A stretch of DNA of 64,000 nt from Mucilaginibacter flavus (GTDB taxonomy: Bacteria > Bacteroidota > Bacteroidia > Sphingobacteriales > Sphingobacteriaceae). The position numbers and the translations under genes are program-made. Shown here one piece after another: positions 35,407 through 44,110 of the stretch (positions are counted from its first letter, which is position 1; each line of letters starts with the position of its first letter). The stretch is taken from positions 1-64,000 of the forward strand of contig NZ_JAUFPS010000015.1 of NCBI RefSeq assembly GCF_030409315.1, written 5' to 3'. The notes under the pieces were generated by a model. That model had not been told where the DNA came from and made no database searches. It worked only from the letters and a program-made list of their open reading frames with translations.

Positions 35407-36072
35407 TTAGCCTTTTTTAGGAGCAGGAAGCTGAGGATGTGCCGGTGTTAACTGCAATTGGGCAACTACGCCGTTTACTACTTTGGGTAATTCTTTGATG
35501 GTTGTTTTAGGGTTATGCAGTTCGCCTACGCCAAAGCCGCGCCACACCAGCTGCCTGCTGTTACGGTCAATCATATCAATAATCAATGTGCCCTCTTTGT
35601 AAGGTACCCTGGCATATGAACCGCCTCCATAACCGCCCCAGCCCCAGCCTGGTCCGTAGCCAAAACCACCGTAGCCATAAAACGAACGGTAACCCCAGCC
35701 ACCGTAACCTCCCCAGCCCCAGCCGGTATAAAGGCCACCATAGTAAGATGGGTAAAACTCGGTTTTCATACCACGACCGGTGAGGGTTGAATAGCTAACA
35801 ATCAAATCTGGATTGCTGTTATTATCCACCAATTTTAGTCCTTTGGCTTGTAAAGCGGCAATGGTAGCGCTTTTTACAGCTTCGTCACCAATTTCCTTTT
35901 TCACCATAGCGCCGGCCTTATCGGTTTGCATATCGGGTGCAAGCCAGGTAAAGGTGCGGTAAGATGAAAGATCGGTTTTGTTTCTTGCCGCGGTGTAATA
36001 GTTGTAGCTGCTGCAAGCAGATAGGGCGGATACCAACAATACCACCAACCCCAGGTTAATAATTTTTTTCAT
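35407..36072 (-). CDS. DUF4136 domain lipoprotein
   Basis: A 221-residue predicted lipoprotein with signal peptide ending LSAC (Cys20). The family DUF4136 is recognised from the start YYTAARNKTDLSSYRTFTWL, the middle helix VKSATIAALQAKGLKLVDNNSNPDLIVSYS, and the end GTLIIDMIDRNSRQLVWRGFG. Between residues about 110 and 155 is an insertion of Gly, Tyr and Trp repeats (GWGWGGYGG) that is common in Bacteroidota members and probably flexible. It sits downstream of maf on the same strand with a 65-base gap. The function of the family is unknown; it probably faces the periplasm. Confidence 0.88.
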   Translation of the reverse strand: MKKIINLGLVVLLVSALSACSSYNYYTAARNKTDLSSYRTFTWLAPDMQTDKAGAMVKKEIGDEAVKSATIAALQAKGLKLVDNNSNPDLIVSYSTLTGRGMKTEFYPSYYGGLYTGWGWGGYGGWGYRSFYGYGGFGYGPGWGWGGYGGGSYARVPYKEGTLIIDMIDRNSRQLVWRGFGVGELHNPKTTIKELPKVVNGVVAQLQLTPAHPQLPAPKKG

Positions 36073-36137
36073 GACAAATTCGCTCCCTTATATATTTAAC
36101 TGTTAGACTACCGAAAAACGAAAGGTTTAATTTAAAA

Positions 36138-36707
36138 TTACTTATTTAAATTAATTAATTGAGCATATAATTTCTCGGTAGGTAGCCCTACCACATTGGT
36201 GTATGAACCTTGTATTTTTTGTATGCCAATAAGGCCAATCCGTTCCTGGATGCCGTATGAGCCGGCTTTATCCAAGGGGTTATATTGTTCAACATAACTG
36301 CTTATTTCTTCCAGACTCATCTGCCTGAAAAACACTTCAGATACATCAAAAAAACTATTGTATTTGCCCTTGTATAAAATACAAACCCCGGTAACCACCA
36401 AATGGATTTTACCGGATAACATTTGTAGCATTTCGATAGCGTGTTGCGGCGTTTCGGGCTTGCCAAGAATCAAGCCATCGACACAAACAATGGTATCGGC
36501 GGTGAGTACTACCTCATCCCCTACCTCCTGGTCAAATGCTTCGGCTTTTTTGCGGGCGATGTATACAGCCACTTCCTGAGGCGTTAAACCATCGGGATAT
36601 GATTCGTCAACCTCTTTCAACACAACCTCAAAATCAAGATCCATCAACCTTAAAAGCTCCTGCCTGCGCGGCGATTTAGATGCAAGAATGATTTTGGGAA
36701 TGTTCAT
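36138..36707 (-). CDS. maf: Maf-family nucleoside triphosphate pyrophosphatase
   Basis: A 189-residue cytoplasmic enzyme that hydrolyses (modified) nucleoside triphosphates to monophosphates. It starts PKIILASKSPRRQELLRLM, the family signature with the catalytic Ser/Arg loop, and has LTADTIVCVDGLILGKPE near residue 67, with the conserved Asp-Thr. The length is normal. Whether it prefers dTTP/UTP (YhdE type) or modified pyrimidines cannot be said. In many Bacteroidota it lies next to the KDO-8-P phosphatase gene and a DUF2520 gene, as here. An array of degenerate repeats separates it from kdsC. Confidence 0.92.
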   Translation of the reverse strand: MNIPKIILASKSPRRQELLRLMDLDFEVVLKEVDESYPDGLTPQEVAVYIARKKAEAFDQEVGDEVVLTADTIVCVDGLILGKPETPQHAIEMLQMLSGKIHLVVTGVCILYKGKYNSFFDVSEVFFRQMSLEEISSYVEQYNPLDKAGSYGIQERIGLIGIQKIQGSYTNVVGLPTEKLYAQLINLNK

Positions 36708-36758
36708 TGGGACTATGGGATTAGCGGACTTTGAGACAATTGGACAAAAGAGGAAAGA

Positions 36759-36793
36759 TTTTTGAATTTTAACTTTTGAATTTTGACTTTGAA
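36759..36793. repeat. ATTTTGA heptamer array next to the kdsC stop
   Basis: Five 7-base units of consensus ATTTTGA lie immediately downstream of the kdsC TAG stop (36796-36798). Further upstream (36713-36750), GGACTTTGAGAC-type words match the reverse complement of those at 18350-18390. Confidence 0.7.
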
Positions 36794-36795
36794 AT

Positions 36796-37317
36796 CTACC
36801 AGCTATAGGCTTCCTCGCTCATCCATCTGTCTTGTACCTTAAGTACCTTTTCGATGATATCGCGGGCGCAGCCTTTGCCGCCGCCGTATGGCGATACGTA
36901 GGCGCTTACTGCTTTTATTTCTTCAACAGCATCGGCGGGGCAAACGGGTAAGCCGGCCAGTTTCATTACTTCCAGATCGGGAATATCATCACCCATGTAT
37001 AGAACATTAGTGGCTATAATAGCTTTCTCTTCGAGGTAAATTTTAAACCTTTGCGATTTGGTATGTGTACCCATGTAAACATCCTGTATGCCCAGGCTGT
37101 TTAAGCGGTAAATAGCACTTTTTGACCTGCTGCCAGATATAGCACAAACATTGTATCCGCATTTAACAGCTAATTGCAATGCATAGCCATCTTTGATATT
37201 GAAAGCACGGCTTTGCTCGCCGGTATCCGTCACAAAAACAGAACCATCGGTTAGCACGCCGTCCACATCAAAAATAAACGTGGTTATATCTTTTAACTTA
37301 TGTAAAAATGACTCCAT
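36796..37317 (-). CDS. kdsC: HAD-family 3-deoxy-D-manno-octulosonate 8-phosphate phosphatase
   Basis: A 173-residue HAD phosphatase without a cap domain, the KdsC type that removes phosphate from KDO-8-P in lipopolysaccharide core synthesis. FIFDVDGVLTDG carries Asp17 (nucleophile) and Asp19; ISGSRSKS is motif II; YMGDDIPDLEVMKLAG is motif IV with the Mg-binding acidic pair. The C-terminal GGKGCARDIIEKVL closes the active site in KdsC tetramers. The gene runs with maf and iscX on the minus strand. The name is from family pattern and context; a related sugar phosphatase is possible. Confidence 0.88.
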   Translation of the reverse strand: MESFLHKLKDITTFIFDVDGVLTDGSVFVTDTGEQSRAFNIKDGYALQLAVKCGYNVCAISGSRSKSAIYRLNSLGIQDVYMGTHTKSQRFKIYLEEKAIIATNVLYMGDDIPDLEVMKLAGLPVCPADAVEEIKAVSAYVSPYGGGKGCARDIIEKVLKVQDRWMSEEAYSW

Positions 37318-37401
37318 TAAATGTGTTTTGATTTCACCGATTAAGGCGATTACACTGATTTTTATTGCAATTGTACTGATGTAAGAATGATTGAAGGTAA
37401 A

Positions 37402-37436
37402 CTACTCACCGTTCACCACTCACTACTCACAACCCT
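37402..37436. repeat. CTACTCA heptamer array next to the iscX stop
   Basis: Five 7-base units of consensus C(T/C)ACTCA, the last overlapping the TAG stop codon (37435-37437) of the minus-strand gene. Confidence 0.75.
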
Positions 37437-37677
37437 ATTGGTTATCCCGCCACTCATAAACCCAGGCCGATTGGATTTGCTCCAGGTGGCCTTCGTTTGA
37501 TTGTTCTTTTGTACCGGCAAAGTTAGGGAGGCTTAATACCCACTCCAACAGTTCGGTAAAACGGATGCGGTATATTTTCGATTCATTAAAATCATCGCCA
37601 AACTTTTCGTAAAGTTCCATGGCAATGTCTTCATAATCGTTCCAGTGAATTGGCAGGGCAAATTTATTGTCGCTCAT
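37435..37677 (-). CDS. iscX: IscX-like Fe-S cluster assembly protein
   Basis: An 80-residue acidic protein matching IscX (YfhJ): HWNDYEDIAMELYEKF, then YRIRFTELLEWVLSLPNF, and NEGHLEQIQSAWVYEWRD. The fold is a winged-helix-like domain that binds IscS and iron and tunes cluster assembly. No cysteines are present, as expected. The ferredoxin gene lies 123 bases upstream on the same strand, the pair being typical of isc operons; iscS, iscU and hscAB are not in the window. Confidence 0.88.
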   Translation of the reverse strand: MSDNKFALPIHWNDYEDIAMELYEKFGDDFNESKIYRIRFTELLEWVLSLPNFAGTKEQSNEGHLEQIQSAWVYEWRDNQ

Positions 37678-37686
37678 CTTATTGGG

Positions 37687-37782
37687 TTATACGTTGTACG
37701 TGCTACGTTATACGTTTTTATTTGAGTTTAAATTTATTGGTCTTAAAATTACGTACCACGTATAACGTACTACGTAAAACCT
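37687..37782. repeat. Inverted TACG heptamer arms between iscX and the ferredoxin gene
   Basis: Left arm: four 7-base units of the form TTNTACG (37687-37714). Right arm: four units ANNACGT (37748-37775), complementary in sense. The loop is about 33 bases. The pair would form an imperfect hairpin of about 28 bp. Confidence 0.8.
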
Positions 37783-37800
37783 CACAAAATGCAAGGCCGC

Positions 37801-38133
37801 TTAGTGGCCCATAAAGCCCGACTGATCTGGCAGGGTTACTTCAATATCGCCATCAATAATCACGCACTGGCAACCAAGGCGCGAAGTAATGCGCGGATTA
37901 ACAGCCCTATCGATAAAATCTTCTTCCTTATCAGATATTTCCTGGATGTTATCCATCCCCTTGTTTACATAAATATGGCAGGTACTGCATCCGCAAACGC
38001 CACCGCAATTGTGCTGTAATTCAATGCCATTTTCCAGGCATACGTCTAAAACAGATTCTCCCTCAGCTATTGGCAGTTCGATAGTTTCGTGATCTTTTTC
38101 CTCGAAATTTATCTTTACTTTAAAAATATTCAT
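37801..38133 (-). CDS. fdx: Adrenodoxin-type 2Fe-2S ferredoxin
   Basis: A 110-residue ferredoxin. Cys43, Cys49, Cys52 (C-x5-C-x2-C) and Cys88 are the four cluster ligands of the vertebrate/isc type; two additional cysteines (47 and 90) lie beside them. The N-terminal strands and AEGESVLDVCLENGIELQHNC are characteristic. Together with the IscX gene downstream it probably feeds electrons to Fe-S assembly. The next upstream gene (DUF2520) ends only 19 bases before the start, so the three may share a transcript. Confidence 0.9.
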   Translation of the reverse strand: MNIFKVKINFEEKDHETIELPIAEGESVLDVCLENGIELQHNCGGVCGCSTCHIYVNKGMDNIQEISDKEEDFIDRAVNPRITSRLGCQCVIIDGDIEVTLPDQSGFMGH

Positions 38134-38152
38134 TTAGGCAAAAGTAACAAAA

Positions 38153-38935
38153 TTACTTATCCCCACGCCCATCAATATTGTTTTTGATAATGGCCTGACT
38201 TAATAACGTATAGATAGCCTGCATTTGAGGTTCATCGTGCAACAATTGCAAATGAGCCGCCATTGTTGACTGATCATTACGCACCGCCGGGCCTGTTTGT
38301 ACACTTGCAGGGGCCTGCTGCTGCACTTTTTCGGCTGTCTCCAATATCAATGGTCGTAGTAAATTAAAGTCCAACTGATGATGTGCCAGCAGTTGTTGGG
38401 CCACGCCGTATAAATAATTGGGGAAATTACATGCAAAAACCGCGGCGAGATGCAATATTTTTCGCCCGGCAGAGTTAATGCTGTAAACCCTGTTACTAAC
38501 CGTTGCTGCAAATTGCTGTAAATCAGCATAAATACTATCACTTGCGGCTTCAATACAAAGCGGAACGTTGAGAAAATCAACTTCACGGGTTTTGCTAAAA
38601 GTTTGCAGCGGATAAAGCACACCGGCTTTATCGGTATATTTTAACAACACATCAAGGCTTGTTGCGCCAGATGTGTGCACCATTAATTTTTGATGACTGG
38701 CCAGCGTTTGGGCAATTTGTTCAATAGCATCGTCCTTAACAGAAATGATAAACAGGCCTGTATCGGCACTGATATCGGCTATGTTATCTGTAGCAGCGGC
38801 CCCCACATGGTAAGCCAGTAAAGAAGCATTATGCAAATTAGGGCTGTAAACCTGTACAATACGGTGGCCGGCATTTTTAAAAGCAGCCGCCATATGAGTT
38901 GCAACATTACCAGATCCTATAAATGTTAAGCGCAT
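38153..38935 (-). CDS. Rossmann-fold protein with DUF2520 domain
   Basis: A 260-residue protein with an N-terminal NAD(P)-binding Rossmann half (RLTFIGSGNVATHMAAAF) and a C-terminal helical DUF2520 half (residues about 125-250; AGRKILHLAAVFACNFPNYLYGVAQQLL). It resembles ketopantoate/pyrroline-carboxylate reductase folds; family members are predicted oxidoreductases of unknown substrate. It is the first gene of the minus-strand run that continues with ferredoxin, IscX, KdsC and Maf, a grouping I know from other Bacteroidota. Divergent from the hydrolase gene at 39016 across 80 bases holding a small palindrome (38959-38977). Confidence 0.88.
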   Translation of the reverse strand: MRLTFIGSGNVATHMAAAFKNAGHRIVQVYSPNLHNASLLAYHVGAAATDNIADISADTGLFIISVKDDAIEQIAQTLASHQKLMVHTSGATSLDVLLKYTDKAGVLYPLQTFSKTREVDFLNVPLCIEAASDSIYADLQQFAATVSNRVYSINSAGRKILHLAAVFACNFPNYLYGVAQQLLAHHQLDFNLLRPLILETAEKVQQQAPASVQTGPAVRNDQSTMAAHLQLLHDEPQMQAIYTLLSQAIIKNNIDGRGDK

Positions 38936-39015
38936 ATAATTTTTTAATTAATGTTTCAATTGGCTAATTACCAATTAAATATTTCAGTATTTTAGCGAAC
39001 ATCATCTAATACCTT

Positions 39016-39936
39016 ATGAAAATACTTAAAGTAAGTATAATAATTTTGATATTTCTTGTCGGCGCGGCCTCTTTGATATTGTACGGATTTTACGAAGCCA
39101 ACAATAAAGAGAAGAAAGTATTAACAGATGCCGATCGTAAAAATATCCCGGGTAGTTTCATCAAATTAAGTAAGGGTATTACCCATTACGAACTTAACGG
39201 TCCCGAAAATGGCGAAGTTGTAATACTTGTTCATGGCTTTAGCGTACCGTATTATATTTGGGATGGCACCTATGAATACCTTGTTAATAAAGGGTACAGG
39301 GTATTACGGTACGATACCTACGGCCGCGGCTATTCTGACAGGCCCGATGTTACTTATAATAAAGAACTTTACAACCATCAATTACTTGAACTCATTAGCG
39401 GGTTAAAACTACAGGGTAAAATTAACCTGGCCGGTGTATCATTTGGAGGCGCTATTATAACCAACTTTACCTGCACCCACCCCGATGTTGTGAACAAAGT
39501 TATACTTATTGATCCGGCTTACCAAAACGATAACCCAAACGCGCCAAGGCTTTTTACCATTTACAACGAAGCCGTTAACTCAGAAAAACGGGCCAAAGGA
39601 CAGGCTACCGATTTTAAGTACCCCAAACAACACCTTGATTGGGAAAAACGTTATTTGCCGCAAATGCGCTTTAAGGGTTTCAGAAAAGCGCTGATATCAA
39701 CCATGTATGATTATAACGAGCAGGGCCGCGAAAGTAATACCTGTTTAAATGCGCAAAACAAACAAGTATTGCTGATATGGGGTAAGGATGATCAAACCGT
39801 GCCATTCCGCTTTAGTGACTCTATACGGAGTGTGTTAAAAGTAGATTTTTTCCCGGTGACAGACGCCGGTCATTTGCCTTTTTTAGAAAAACCTGATTCT
39901 GTTAATGCGAAGATAGCGGCGTTTTTGAAGGGGTAG
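39016..39936 (+). CDS. Membrane-anchored alpha/beta hydrolase
   Basis: A 306-residue protein: an N-terminal membrane helix (residues 4-26), then an alpha/beta hydrolase domain, probably on the periplasmic side. HGFSVPYYIWDG near residue 73 forms the oxyanion turn, Ser142 in GVSFGG is the nucleophile, Asp in WGKDDQTVP (near 257) and His in DAGHLPF (near 286) complete the triad. Substrate unknown; similar proteins are called alpha/beta fold esterases or haloperoxidase-like, with no proof. It stands alone and ends at a bidirectional terminator. Confidence 0.85.
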   Translation: MKILKVSIIILIFLVGAASLILYGFYEANNKEKKVLTDADRKNIPGSFIKLSKGITHYELNGPENGEVVILVHGFSVPYYIWDGTYEYLVNKGYRVLRYDTYGRGYSDRPDVTYNKELYNHQLLELISGLKLQGKINLAGVSFGGAIITNFTCTHPDVVNKVILIDPAYQNDNPNAPRLFTIYNEAVNSEKRAKGQATDFKYPKQHLDWEKRYLPQMRFKGFRKALISTMYDYNEQGRESNTCLNAQNKQVLLIWGKDDQTVPFRFSDSIRSVLKVDFFPVTDAGHLPFLEKPDSVNAKIAAFLKG

Positions 39937-39956
39937 CATCCGTATTTATCCAATAA

Positions 39957-39989
39957 AAAGACCGGTTTCCTTATCGAAAACCGGTCTTT
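39957..39989. terminator. Bidirectional terminator between hydrolase and GH43 genes
   Basis: 12-bp stem AAAGACCGGTTT / AAACCGGTCTTT (39957-39968 with 39978-39989) with a 9-base loop. Confidence 0.88.
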
Positions 39990-40015
39990 CTGTTTTTAGC
40001 CGATACAAAAAGAAC

Positions 40016-41542
40016 TTATGGCACCACGCTCCATAATTCGGCATCGTATTGATTTTCATACCATTGCTCCAGCTTAGTACCGGGTGTGGTATTGCTGTTG
40101 GGTACGTTTAAGGCAAGCAAACTGCGGCGGCTAACTATTTTGAAATAGCCACTGCCCATATCCTGCACACGCCACTCCTGCGCGTTGCCGCCTACATCGT
40201 TCCACTCTATCAAAATATTACCGGCAGTTAATGAATTGCCGGCGTCATCCAAACATAAATTGCTGGCTGCCGATTTGATTTTGTAAAAACCATTGCCCAG
40301 GCTGGTAAATACCCATTTTTGCGCTATGTTGCCGTTATCGGTCCATTCCTGCAGCTGCGTACCTGGTGTTGTTGAACCGCTTGGCACATCCAGGCATTGC
40401 CCCGTTACTTTTGATTTGATGCGATAAGTACCGTTAGCTATAGGCATGCTATAGCTTGTGCCAATAGCGGGGGCCGCAATAGGTATACCTTTTTCAATCG
40501 GGTAGCCGAAGAACGGCACATCGCCATCCCAGGTAAATTGCTGGGTCATGATGCGCCTGTCCCAGCCAGAGCCATCCGCATTGGCGGCATGGTACACTAT
40601 CCACCACTGGATATTATCGGGCGATTTAACAAACGATGCATGACCCGGACCAAACACATTGCCAAATTTGGAAAATGCCGGGGTAGATTGCTTTGTCCAC
40701 GATGCTTTCGACATTAAATTACCGTTAGTACAGGTTATGCGGCCAAGGCAATAATCGTTTGTCCAGCTACCGCTGGCCGAGTAAACCACACTCACAGTTG
40801 TGTTACTTACCAAAGCTTCCGGACCTTCGTTTACCGTTGGCGTACCCACTTTTTCCCAGGCGTAGTCGGGGCGCGAAATTTCAACTCTTTCACTGTTGAT
40901 GGTGTAAGGGTTGCTCATGGTAGCGATATACAAATACTGCGATACATTGGTAGTACCCTCCCATCCCGACCAGATGAAATACGTTACCCCGTTATAAACA
41001 ACGGGTGAGCCATCAATTGCCCAATTATCTGTAGTGGCAGCTAACCTGGCTTTATAAGCATAACCTCCGTTTAAAGGGTCATTAGCATCGGCACCGCCCT
41101 CTAACACGTGCATGCGGTGATTGTTGTTATTACCATCATCAGCAGCAAAGTACACGTACCATCTGCCGCCCAGGAAATGAAGCTCTGGTGCCCATAAATC
41201 GCTGGAATAACTGGTACCCGCGGGTGGTGTAAAAATGTAGGTTTTGGTTTGTTGTAAAACAGTTTGCAACGTGGTTGATTTGGCTATCCAAAGCCTGCCA
41301 CCATCCGAGCCGCAATAATAGTAATAGCTACCAACCCTTATAACCCAGGGATCATAATAGCTGCCATTATCGATAGAGGGCAGCGCGTTGGTGAAAATTG
41401 CCGAGAGGCTGTTAACAGTTTGCTTTGATGAAGTTTGAGTGTCGGCAGCCGCGTTAGTCTTTATATTATTGCCCGATTTTTGGCAACTATTAAACAATAA
41501 CAACGACGCAACGACCGAAAGAAAAAAGAAGTTGTTTTTCAT
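40016..41542 (-). CDS. GH43 glycosidase with C-terminal ricin-type lectin domain, lipoprotein
   Basis: A 508-residue predicted lipoprotein (lipobox LLFNSC, just after MKNNFFFLSVVASL). Residues about 45-365 are a five-bladed GH43 propeller: YYDPWVIRVGSYYYY contains the catalytic-base Asp, DNWAIDGSPVV the pKa-modulating Asp and NEGPEAL the acid Glu. Residues about 375-508 are a ricin-B trefoil with three Q-x-W-like repeats (AQKWVF, AQEWRV, AELWSV), a carbohydrate-binding unit. It resembles alpha-L-arabinofuranosidases acting on arabinan or arabinoxylan. The upstream TTG-free ATG at 41569 is possible, but 41542 gives the cleaner signal. No SusCD genes are adjacent. Confidence 0.85.
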   Translation of the reverse strand: MKNNFFFLSVVASLLLFNSCQKSGNNIKTNAAADTQTSSKQTVNSLSAIFTNALPSIDNGSYYDPWVIRVGSYYYYCGSDGGRLWIAKSTTLQTVLQQTKTYIFTPPAGTSYSSDLWAPELHFLGGRWYVYFAADDGNNNNHRMHVLEGGADANDPLNGGYAYKARLAATTDNWAIDGSPVVYNGVTYFIWSGWEGTTNVSQYLYIATMSNPYTINSERVEISRPDYAWEKVGTPTVNEGPEALVSNTTVSVVYSASGSWTNDYCLGRITCTNGNLMSKASWTKQSTPAFSKFGNVFGPGHASFVKSPDNIQWWIVYHAANADGSGWDRRIMTQQFTWDGDVPFFGYPIEKGIPIAAPAIGTSYSMPIANGTYRIKSKVTGQCLDVPSGSTTPGTQLQEWTDNGNIAQKWVFTSLGNGFYKIKSAASNLCLDDAGNSLTAGNILIEWNDVGGNAQEWRVQDMGSGYFKIVSRRSLLALNVPNSNTTPGTKLEQWYENQYDAELWSVVP

Positions 41543-41920
41543 TTTTTGGGTTTTGGTTTGCATTCTCAAAAATTCGGCAACATTACTTTGGCATCAGCAT
41601 AATTCATTTACCCAAACGCGTTGTTATTTTATAGACTATAAAATGCCACGGGCGTCATTTTTATAAAATGAGCCCTATAAAAAAGCCTTTTAAACACGCG
41701 AGCGGATTTAAACCAGGAAGATCTTAAGCAATAGTTACTGTTTATTAATTGGTGTAATAAGCCCCATCGATGGTTTGCTTAATAAGCAAGCAAATAAGCT
41801 TATTTATTTGAAATCACTGAGTATCAGCGTATCAATAGTTAGCAAAATCGTATCAATTTTATTTATCAGGAAGTGTGCATGGTCGTTTTAAAAATCAACA
41901 ACCTTTTACTACCTTGAAAA
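41543..41920. other. Intergenic region between divergent genes, no gene seen
   Basis: AT-rich; an interrupted inverted motif near 41640-41690 (ATAAAATG words on both strands) may be part of regulation of either gene. I see no open frame or RNA gene of note. Confidence 0.4.
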
Positions 41921-42643
41921 ATGAAACCTAAATTATTATTCTCCTTGTTTTTATTATTGAATTTGAGTTGCTATGCACGTAGCACCACTTTTAAACCCGA
42001 CACACAAATTACCGCCGAGCAAGGAAAAAAATTATACGCGAAAGAGCATATACTGTATCCAAGAAGTAGTATCAAAGGTTACAAAAAAAAGTTCGACAAC
42101 TGCTCTTTTACCAATCAATATACTTTAACCCAACGGTTGAAAATGTACCCTTATTCTAAAGCAATAAAAGTAATGATTGTTTCTTATTTTGGAGGAGGGA
42201 TGCCTAATCAAGAGATTCGTCTCGACTCTGATACGCCGGCCAAAAAGCAGTTAACCTACAAACAAAAACAACACTATGAAGGCCTGGTAATAAAACACAA
42301 AAAACTGGATTACTCCACCCTAATAGAAACCAAAGTTTTGAATCGTCATCAAATTGACGTTCTAACCAATATACTTTTCAATTATGAGTATACCGGCATG
42401 AGGGATTATACATTGACAGGCGAAGCGGCATGTTTTGATCCCCGCAACTCTGTCATCTTCTTTGATAAAAACGGGAAGATATTTGATCACCTCGACATTT
42501 GCTTTAGCTGCCATCGCTCCGATTCAGCATCTGGAAAATTGAATGTAGGAACAGAGTGCGCTCAGAAGTTTGATATGTTGACGAAATTCTTTATAAAAGC
42601 GGGGATAAGGTATGGGTCGGATAAAGCTGTCCCTTTAAATTAA
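41921..42643 (+). CDS. Exported protein with conserved cysteines, unknown function (copy 1)
   Basis: A 240-residue protein with a Sec signal (cleavage near CYARS). The C-terminal half carries the distinctive run ACFDPRNSVIFFDKNGKIFDHLDICFSCHRS...SGKLNVGTECAQKF: four cysteines, two in a CFSC pair followed by His. This CxxCH-like layout reads C-F-S-C-H and could in principle bind heme or metal, but the paralogue has CFACK, so heme is not general. The next gene codes for a clear paralogue after 5 bases. I recall similar C-terminal motifs in uncharacterised Bacteroidota proteins only. Function unknown. Confidence 0.75.
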   Translation: MKPKLLFSLFLLLNLSCYARSTTFKPDTQITAEQGKKLYAKEHILYPRSSIKGYKKKFDNCSFTNQYTLTQRLKMYPYSKAIKVMIVSYFGGGMPNQEIRLDSDTPAKKQLTYKQKQHYEGLVIKHKKLDYSTLIETKVLNRHQIDVLTNILFNYEYTGMRDYTLTGEAACFDPRNSVIFFDKNGKIFDHLDICFSCHRSDSASGKLNVGTECAQKFDMLTKFFIKAGIRYGSDKAVPLN

Positions 42644-42648
42644 ATTTA

Positions 42649-43374
42649 ATGGGCGTGAAATTAACTTTAGCATTTATTTTATCCGTCTTTATAAACATTG
42701 GTTGTTTTGCTGCACAAAAATACCTCACAAGTATTGACACAACGCGGCGGCATACAACAAGGCAAATTAAAAGACCAGCTTATCTACCTCAGCCCAAATC
42801 GCTTGTAGAGTTTGACCGCTTGTTTAAACCCTGGTATAGCGACTGTGTTTTTACAAGCAAATATTCAATAACTAAACGGTTAAGAAAGTACCCGTTTTCA
42901 AAGGCCGATAAAATACTTGCTATATCTTACCACGTTTTTGAATATCCCACCGCGGGCAAAAACGATAGTTTAACTACTGATTCTTTATCGCCAAAAGATA
43001 AATTATTGCAAGGCGGCTTTTCAATAAAGGCAGACACTCTTGACCATTCAACGCTGATGGAATGGAAAACTTTAAACAATAATCAAATAAGGCGTTTAGC
43101 CACCGTCCTTTACAACACTGGTTTTAAAAAACCTGGTTATAACCTTATAGGAGGTGCCTCATGCTATGAACCACGTAACGCGCTTATTTTTGTAAATAAG
43201 CAAGGGAAAGTTTACGATTATCTCGAGGTTTGTTTTGCCTGCAAGCACTACTCCTCGAAATCTGGCAGGTTGAACGTTGGTATCGAGTGTACTCAAAAAT
43301 ATGAGATATTGCGAAAATATTTTAAAAGCATGGGGATTGATTTTGGCACCCGGAAAAATGAAAACCGGCAATAA
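42649..43374 (+). CDS. Exported protein with conserved cysteines, unknown function (copy 2)
   Basis: A 241-residue paralogue of the gene just upstream, in the same operon. It has a signal peptide (cleavage near CFAAQ), a middle part that shares FTSKYSITKRLRKYPFSKADKILAIS with FTNQYTLTQRLKMYPYSKAIKVMIVS of copy 1, and the same C-terminal run (CYEPRNALIFVNKQGKVYDYLEVCFACK...SGRLNVGIECTQKY). Overall identity looks near one third, so the duplication is old. Cys positions are kept, which suggests a metal site or disulfides. It converges with the PhyH gene, stop codons 3 bases apart. Confidence 0.75.
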   Translation: MGVKLTLAFILSVFINIGCFAAQKYLTSIDTTRRHTTRQIKRPAYLPQPKSLVEFDRLFKPWYSDCVFTSKYSITKRLRKYPFSKADKILAISYHVFEYPTAGKNDSLTTDSLSPKDKLLQGGFSIKADTLDHSTLMEWKTLNNNQIRRLATVLYNTGFKKPGYNLIGGASCYEPRNALIFVNKQGKVYDYLEVCFACKHYSSKSGRLNVGIECTQKYEILRKYFKSMGIDFGTRKNENRQ

Positions 43375-43377
43375 CAA

Positions 43378-44100
43378 TTAAACTACCAGCTTCTCATCCC
43401 ACTCCAATCCACCATCCAAATCTGCCCTGCTAAATTCAATATGCACCACTCGTCGCTTTTTGTTATTGGTAGTTCGGTTTGATGCGTGGAGTAGCAAGGG
43501 GCGCATCACCATCAAGCCGCTTGCTTCTACATTACAGGCCGTTTCAGTTTCGATATCCCAATTAATGGTTTCAGGTCGATAGATTCCTTTGGTATGTGAG
43601 CCAGGAATCACTTTTAAAGCCCCATTAGCCTCGTCGGTATTATCAAGGTGGATACGAATAGTGAAGTTATCCTGTAGAATTGACAATGGCGGCTGTACCC
43701 CGAATTGATTTTGTTTAGCCGTCCAGGGGCCATAGCCTTCCACATCAGCCTTTTTATCAACTACAATGGTTAAATCCTGGTGCCAGGCTACAAACCAGTT
43801 ACTTAGTTCGGGTTTATCAAAGTAGATTGATTTGGAAACAAAATAGCCCGCGGGGAAAAGCGTGTTGATTATCGCTTTCAGTTTATCATTAAAAATTAAA
43901 GGAACTACCTGCGGTAATTCCTTTAAAAATTGCCTTATGGCAAACAGATCATCTGTTTTGCGAAAGGCTGGATTATTTTGATTGGCCGATGCTATTACAT
44001 CAAGGATGCATTTAACCTCGGCATGAGTATATATTTCATTGATAACCGTAAAACCATCGCTTAAAATCTCTTGCTGATGCTTTTTCAAATGGTTATCCAT
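43378..44100 (-). CDS. Phytanoyl-CoA dioxygenase (PhyH) family protein
   Basis: A 240-residue Fe(II)/2-oxoglutarate oxygenase-like protein. FVAWHQDLTIVV provides the H-x-D pair, and LLLHASNRTTNNKKRRVVHIEF provides the distal His and the 2-oxoglutarate Arg. The start DGFTVINEIYTHAEV is usual for PhyH proteins. Substrate is unknown; relatives act on lipids, antibiotics or amino acids. It follows ccmF by 10 bases on the same strand, so it is probably transcribed with the cytochrome c maturation genes, without a known functional link. Confidence 0.87.
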   Translation of the reverse strand: MDNHLKKHQQEILSDGFTVINEIYTHAEVKCILDVIASANQNNPAFRKTDDLFAIRQFLKELPQVVPLIFNDKLKAIINTLFPAGYFVSKSIYFDKPELSNWFVAWHQDLTIVVDKKADVEGYGPWTAKQNQFGVQPPLSILQDNFTIRIHLDNTDEANGALKVIPGSHTKGIYRPETINWDIETETACNVEASGLMVMRPLLLHASNRTTNNKKRRVVHIEFSRADLDGGLEWDEKLVV

Positions 44101-44110
44101 CTAATTAAAC

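Noticed and set aside
38959..38977. Small AATTGG/CCAATT palindrome as an operator
   Set aside because: Seen once only, in AT-rich DNA, with no promoter at proper distance; too little to claim.
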